DNA from: an uncultured Collinsella sp.
Lineage (GTDB): Bacteria > Actinomycetota > Coriobacteriia > Coriobacteriales > Coriobacteriaceae
Direction of reading: 5' to 3'
Assembly (NCBI GenBank): GCA_958419975.1
Contig: CATZIG010000093.1
Span: 1-7,640, forward strand
DNA: 7,640 nucleotides
The stretch's first letter is position 1. Every line of letters begins with the position of its first letter. A program made the position numbers and the translations under genes. The notes under the pieces were generated by a model. It saw only the letters and a list, made by a program, of their open reading frames with translations. It did no database searches and had not been told where the DNA came from. Of the stretch, positions 4,844 through 7,640 are shown piece after piece.

Positions 4844-6367
4844 ATGCCGTGCACAACGATTTTGGTTGGTAAGAATGCGAGCTACGACGGGTCGACGCTG
4901 GTCGCCCGCAACGAGGACTCGTCCAACGGGGTGTTTGAGCCCAAGCGCATGCGCGTGGTGCATCCCGACGAGCAGCCGCGCGTCTACACGAGCGTCCTGA
5001 GCCACCTGACCGTTGAGCTGCCCGATAACCCCATGCGCTACACGAGCGTCCCCGATGTTGTCCCGGGCCACGGCATCTGGGCTGAGGCCGGTTTCAACGA
5101 GCTCAATGTGGGCATGTCCGCAACCGAGACGCTTACCACCAACGAGCGCGTTCGCGGCGCCGATCCGCTCGTGGACTACGTGCCCGCCAAGGGCAACGAG
5201 GGTGAGGACGGCTATGTGCCGGCGCAGCCTGGTGGCCTGGGTGAGGAGGACATGGTGACCCTGGTCCTGCCGTATGCCAAGTCCGCCCGCGACGGCGTCC
5301 GTATCCTGGGCGACCTGCTCGAGCGCTACGGCACCTACGAGAACAACGGCATCGCCTTTAGCGACGTGGACGAGATCTGGTGGCTCGAGACCATCGGCGG
5401 CCATCACTGGATCGCCAAGCGCGTGCCCGACGACGCCTATGTGACCATGCCTAACCAGCTGGGTATCGACAGCTTTGACCTGGACGACGCCGAGGGCGAC
5501 CAGGCCGACCACATGTGCTCCGCCGACCTGCGCTCCTGGATGGCCGAGTGGCATCTGGACCTGACGCTGGGCGTCGATGGTGACGGTCCGGTTGCGGTCT
5601 TTAACCCGCGCGAGGCCTTTGGCTCACACACTGACAGCGACCATGTCTACAACACGCCGCGCGCCTGGTACATGCAGCGCTGCCTCAACCCCAGCGACGT
5701 GTGGGATGGTCCCGACGCCGACTACACGCCCGAGAGCGACGACATTCCCTGGAGCCGCGTGCCCGAGCGCAAGGTGACCATCGAGGACATCAAGTACGTG
5801 CTCTCGAGCCACTACCAGGGCACGGAGTACGACTGCTACGGCAGCAAGGGCACGCCCGCTACACGTGGCGCCTATCGCCCCATCGGCATCAACCGCAACA
5901 GCCAGCTCGCCGTGTTGCAGCTGCGCCCCTATGCGCAGCCGGCGTATCGCGCCGTGCAGTGGATGGCCTTTGGTTCCAACTCGTTTAACGCGCTGGTCCC
6001 GCTGTACGCCAACGTCGAGACCATGCCCGAGTACTATGCCGACACGCAGGCTCGCGTGACGTCCGAAAACTTCTACTGGGCCAACCGCCTGATCGGCGCG
6101 CTGGCTGACGTCCGCTTCCATGAGTGCGGTCGCGCGGTCGAGGATTATCAGGAGAAGGTCGGTGGCATGGGCCACAAGCAGATCCATGACGTCGACGCTG
6201 CCGTAGCCGCTCTGCCCGAGGCCGAGGTGCCTGCCGAGCTTGCACGCGCCAACGAGGCCTTTGCCGAGCGTGTTCGCGTGGAGACCGATGCCCTGCTGGG
6301 CAAGGTGCTCTACACCACGAGCTGCGCCATGAAGAACTCTTTCGCGATGAACGACAACGTGAGGTAG
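4844..6367 (+). CDS. Peptidase family C69 (PepD-type) dipeptidase
   Basis: The product has 507 residues, within the usual 470-510 for the family. It starts MPCTTILVGKNAS, followed by DGSTLVARNEDS, the N-terminal signature of C69 dipeptidases. These are N-terminal-nucleophile hydrolases whose Cys (here Cys3) becomes the catalytic residue after removal of the preceding residues. Other family marks are FNELNVGMSATET (about 84-96), the segment around Trp179-Trp180 (WWLETIGGHHW, then RVPDDAY), and SENFYWANR in the C-terminal third. There is no signal peptide, so it is cytosolic. It should hydrolyse a broad range of dipeptides, fitting amino-acid-based nutrition. It has a perfect SD and appears to be a single-gene unit; a clear promoter was not found between the inverted-repeat element and the start. 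Confidence 0.93.
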   Translation: MPCTTILVGKNASYDGSTLVARNEDSSNGVFEPKRMRVVHPDEQPRVYTSVLSHLTVELPDNPMRYTSVPDVVPGHGIWAEAGFNELNVGMSATETLTTNERVRGADPLVDYVPAKGNEGEDGYVPAQPGGLGEEDMVTLVLPYAKSARDGVRILGDLLERYGTYENNGIAFSDVDEIWWLETIGGHHWIAKRVPDDAYVTMPNQLGIDSFDLDDAEGDQADHMCSADLRSWMAEWHLDLTLGVDGDGPVAVFNPREAFGSHTDSDHVYNTPRAWYMQRCLNPSDVWDGPDADYTPESDDIPWSRVPERKVTIEDIKYVLSSHYQGTEYDCYGSKGTPATRGAYRPIGINRNSQLAVLQLRPYAQPAYRAVQWMAFGSNSFNALVPLYANVETMPEYYADTQARVTSENFYWANRLIGALADVRFHECGRAVEDYQEKVGGMGHKQIHDVDAAVAALPEAEVPAELARANEAFAERVRVETDALLGKVLYTTSCAMKNSFAMNDNVR

Positions 6368-6401
6368 GGATTTCCCGTCGATCGAATAGCGCTAAAACGC
6401 T

Positions 6402-6431
6402 TTGTCGCTTTCACTCAATCTTGGGTACAAG
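6402..6431 (+). promoter_or_regulatory. Candidate promoter for the phasin-like/UbiB-like pair
   Basis: TTGTCG (6402-6407) and TACAAG (6426-6431) are separated by 18 bp, each matching 4 of 6 consensus bases. They lie in the 99-bp gap after the dipeptidase gene. It is weak, but the position suits a start for the downstream pair. Confidence 0.25.
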
Positions 6432-6466
6432 AACGCCAATGCAGTTGTTTGTGATTGGAGACAACC

Positions 6467-6883
6467 ATGGTTATGAAACTCGATCAGCTTGTTAACGGCG
6501 CCATTAACGTGGGCTTTGGCGCTGCCGCCGTTGCTGTCGAAGGCGGCAAGAAGGTCCTCGACGACCTTAACACCAAAGGCGAGCAGGTCCGCAAGGACAC
6601 CGCCACCCCCGATATCGCCCGCAGTGTGTCCGACATGTTCGAGCAGGCCGGCGGTACCATCTCCGATCTGACCGAGCGCTTGGGCATGCAGGGCGAGACC
6701 GCGGCCCAGCGCGTGCTCGACGAGCTCATCCTTGCCCGCGTCCGCGTTATGACCGCCCCCGAGCGCACGGCCTTCCTGGCCCATGTGCGCGACATCGTCG
6801 ATTCGGTCGAGGACAACGTGACCTCGGTGCCCGTCGAGTCCGTTGAGCCCGACGATGCAGAGGACACCGAAGAGGCCGAGTAG
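6467..6883 (+). CDS. Small phasin-like helical protein with acidic tail
   Basis: The product has 138 residues from the ATG at 6467, which has TTGGAG 6 nt upstream. A TTG at 6455 in the same frame overlaps that SD and is unlikely to be the start. Residues about 10-45 (Gly/Ala-rich, then KKVLDDLNTKGEQVRKD) resemble the N-terminal part of phasin/PhaF-like proteins, in which a hydrophobic helix is followed by a L-x-x-x-G-E segment. The middle (about 50-110) looks like amphipathic helices. The end (about 115-138) is strongly acidic and probably disordered. There is no signal peptide or clear membrane span. Phasins coat polyhydroxyalkanoate granules, but no PHA gene is present here and the fold is used more widely. 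The gene lies 8 nt before the UbiB-like gene, so a joint role at a membrane or lipid surface is possible. The phasin label is tentative; the gene itself is solid. Confidence 0.75.
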   Translation: MVMKLDQLVNGAINVGFGAAAVAVEGGKKVLDDLNTKGEQVRKDTATPDIARSVSDMFEQAGGTISDLTERLGMQGETAAQRVLDELILARVRVMTAPERTAFLAHVRDIVDSVEDNVTSVPVESVEPDDAEDTEEAE

Positions 6884-6891
6884 CAGCGCAG

Positions 6892-7640
6892 ATGGCAGAT
6901 TCCACCACCGATTACAACAATCTAGGTCCTCTGGGTGACGAGGCGGCGGTTGTCGATGAGGTCGACGCCGCCGTCTCGGGCGCTCGCAAGAAGCCGCGCG
7001 CTGTCGATATGGTGCCCGAGGAGCCCGACGCGATGGCGCCGGACGAGGAATACCAGCTCACGCCGGCGGGTCGTCGCGAACGCATTGGGCAGATTGTTCG
7101 CCTGGTCAAAAAGTACCGCGTGTGGGATAACCTCACGCCGGTTCGTTTGCGCCGCCTGCTCGAGGAACTCGGCCCCATGTTCGTCAAGATGGGGCAGATT
7201 TTGGCCAACCGGTCCGAGATTCTGCCGCAGCGCTTTTGCGACGAGCTGCGTCGTCTGCGCTCCGACGTGGAGCCGGTGCCGTACGAGGTCGTACTCAGTT
7301 GTCTGGAAGAAGAATACGGCCTGCGCCTGGGGGAGATGTTCGATGCGATCGACCCCAATCCGCTTGGTAGCGCATCGCTTGCGCAGGTGCACCGCGCACG
7401 TCTGGTGACGGGCGAGGACGTGGCCGTCAAGGTGCAGCGCCCCGGCGCGCAGCAGGTGATGGCTCAGGACATCGATATCATCCGCTCGGTGGTGCGTATC
7501 GTTTCCAAGTTCGTCAACACCGATCAATTCGTTGACCTGCACGGCGTAGTCGAGGAGTTGTGGACCTCGTTTCGCGAGGAGACCAACTTTTTGGCCGAGG
7601 CCAAAAACCTCAACGACTTCTACGAGTTCCATAAGAGCGT
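6892..7640 (+). CDS. AarF/ABC1/UbiB-family atypical kinase (C-terminus outside window)
   Basis: The frame is open from the ATG at 6892 to the right edge (249 codons). No good SD is visible; the start lies 8 nt after the stop of the preceding gene, so translation may be coupled. Residues 1-56 are acidic, low in complexity and probably disordered. The family core then begins: LGPMFVKMGQILANR contains the K-x-G-Q motif (Lys99-Gln102) that caps the nucleotide site, PLGSASLAQVH (157-167) is the Ala-rich loop region, VAVKVQRPG has the beta-3 Lys180, and EETNFLAEAKN lies near residue 235. The catalytic loop and DFG-like metal site lie outside. In proteobacteria UbiB supports ubiquinone biosynthesis and has ATPase activity. 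In an anaerobic actinobacterium the substrate is unknown, and lipid or quinone handling is only inferred. UbiB-like proteins often have C-terminal membrane helices, not visible here. Confidence 0.9.
   Translation, partial: MADSTTDYNNLGPLGDEAAVVDEVDAAVSGARKKPRAVDMVPEEPDAMAPDEEYQLTPAGRRERIGQIVRLVKKYRVWDNLTPVRLRRLLEELGPMFVKMGQILANRSEILPQRFCDELRRLRSDVEPVPYEVVLSCLEEEYGLRLGEMFDAIDPNPLGSASLAQVHRARLVTGEDVAVKVQRPGAQQVMAQDIDIIRSVVRIVSKFVNTDQFVDLHGVVEELWTSFREETNFLAEAKNLNDFYEFHKS

Noticed and set aside
4829..5554. Minus-strand frame of 241 codons opposite the dipeptidase, and similar ones at 5624-6187 and 6922-7632
   Set aside because: They are mirror frames of GC-rich coding sequence; the plus-strand proteins carry the family motifs.
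6389..6404. AGCG...CGCT hairpin followed by TTTG as terminator of the dipeptidase gene
   Set aside because: A 4-bp stem with one short T-run is too weak to call.
1..7640. CRISPR arrays, tRNA/rRNA genes, transposases, integrases, toxin-antitoxin or defence systems
   Set aside because: No regularly spaced repeats, no tRNA-like folds and no matching protein motifs were seen in any frame read.

Overview
The window looks like chromosomal DNA from a high-GC anaerobic gut actinobacterium, most likely a Collinsella-like member of the Coriobacteriia. This rests on the GC- and GAC/GAG-rich codon use, the FolD subfamily seen here, a C69 dipeptidase, and an AarF/UbiB-type protein with an acidic N-terminal extension. 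The taxonomic guess is inference. No tRNA, rRNA, CRISPR array, transposase or phage gene was found.

Left part (1-2530), all on the minus strand: a large exported phosphatidylinositol-specific phospholipase C (PI-PLC) runs off the left edge. Its reading frame stays open from 1631 to base 1. Upstream of it lies a small lipoprotein of unknown function with a strong Shine-Dalgarno (SD) site and its own rho-independent terminator, so the two are probably separate units. Both products are predicted to act outside the membrane.

Middle (2531-4478): a divergent intergenic region of about 450 bp carries a near-perfect 20-bp direct repeat and a leader hairpin. It precedes a two-gene plus-strand folate operon, fchA-folD, with 2 nt between the genes. 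FolD lacks the Lys and Gln known to be needed for cyclohydrolase activity, so FchA probably supplies that step.

Intergenic 4479-4843: an AT-rich element of about 229 bp (interior about 37% GC, hand count) is bounded by 36-nt near-perfect inverted repeats. It encloses a perfect 15-bp hairpin with a T-rich tail, which probably terminates fchA-folD. It resembles a MITE or a structured RNA and is the least ordinary feature in the window.

Right part (4844-7640), plus strand: a C69-family dipeptidase, then a probable two-gene operon of a small phasin-like acidic helical protein and an AarF/UbiB-family atypical kinase that runs off the right edge.

The content is mainly housekeeping and peptide/one-carbon metabolism plus an exported phospholipase. 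I do not see a complete new multi-gene system. The points most worth following are the inverted-repeat element, the FolD active-site substitutions beside FchA, and the two-domain PI-PLC.
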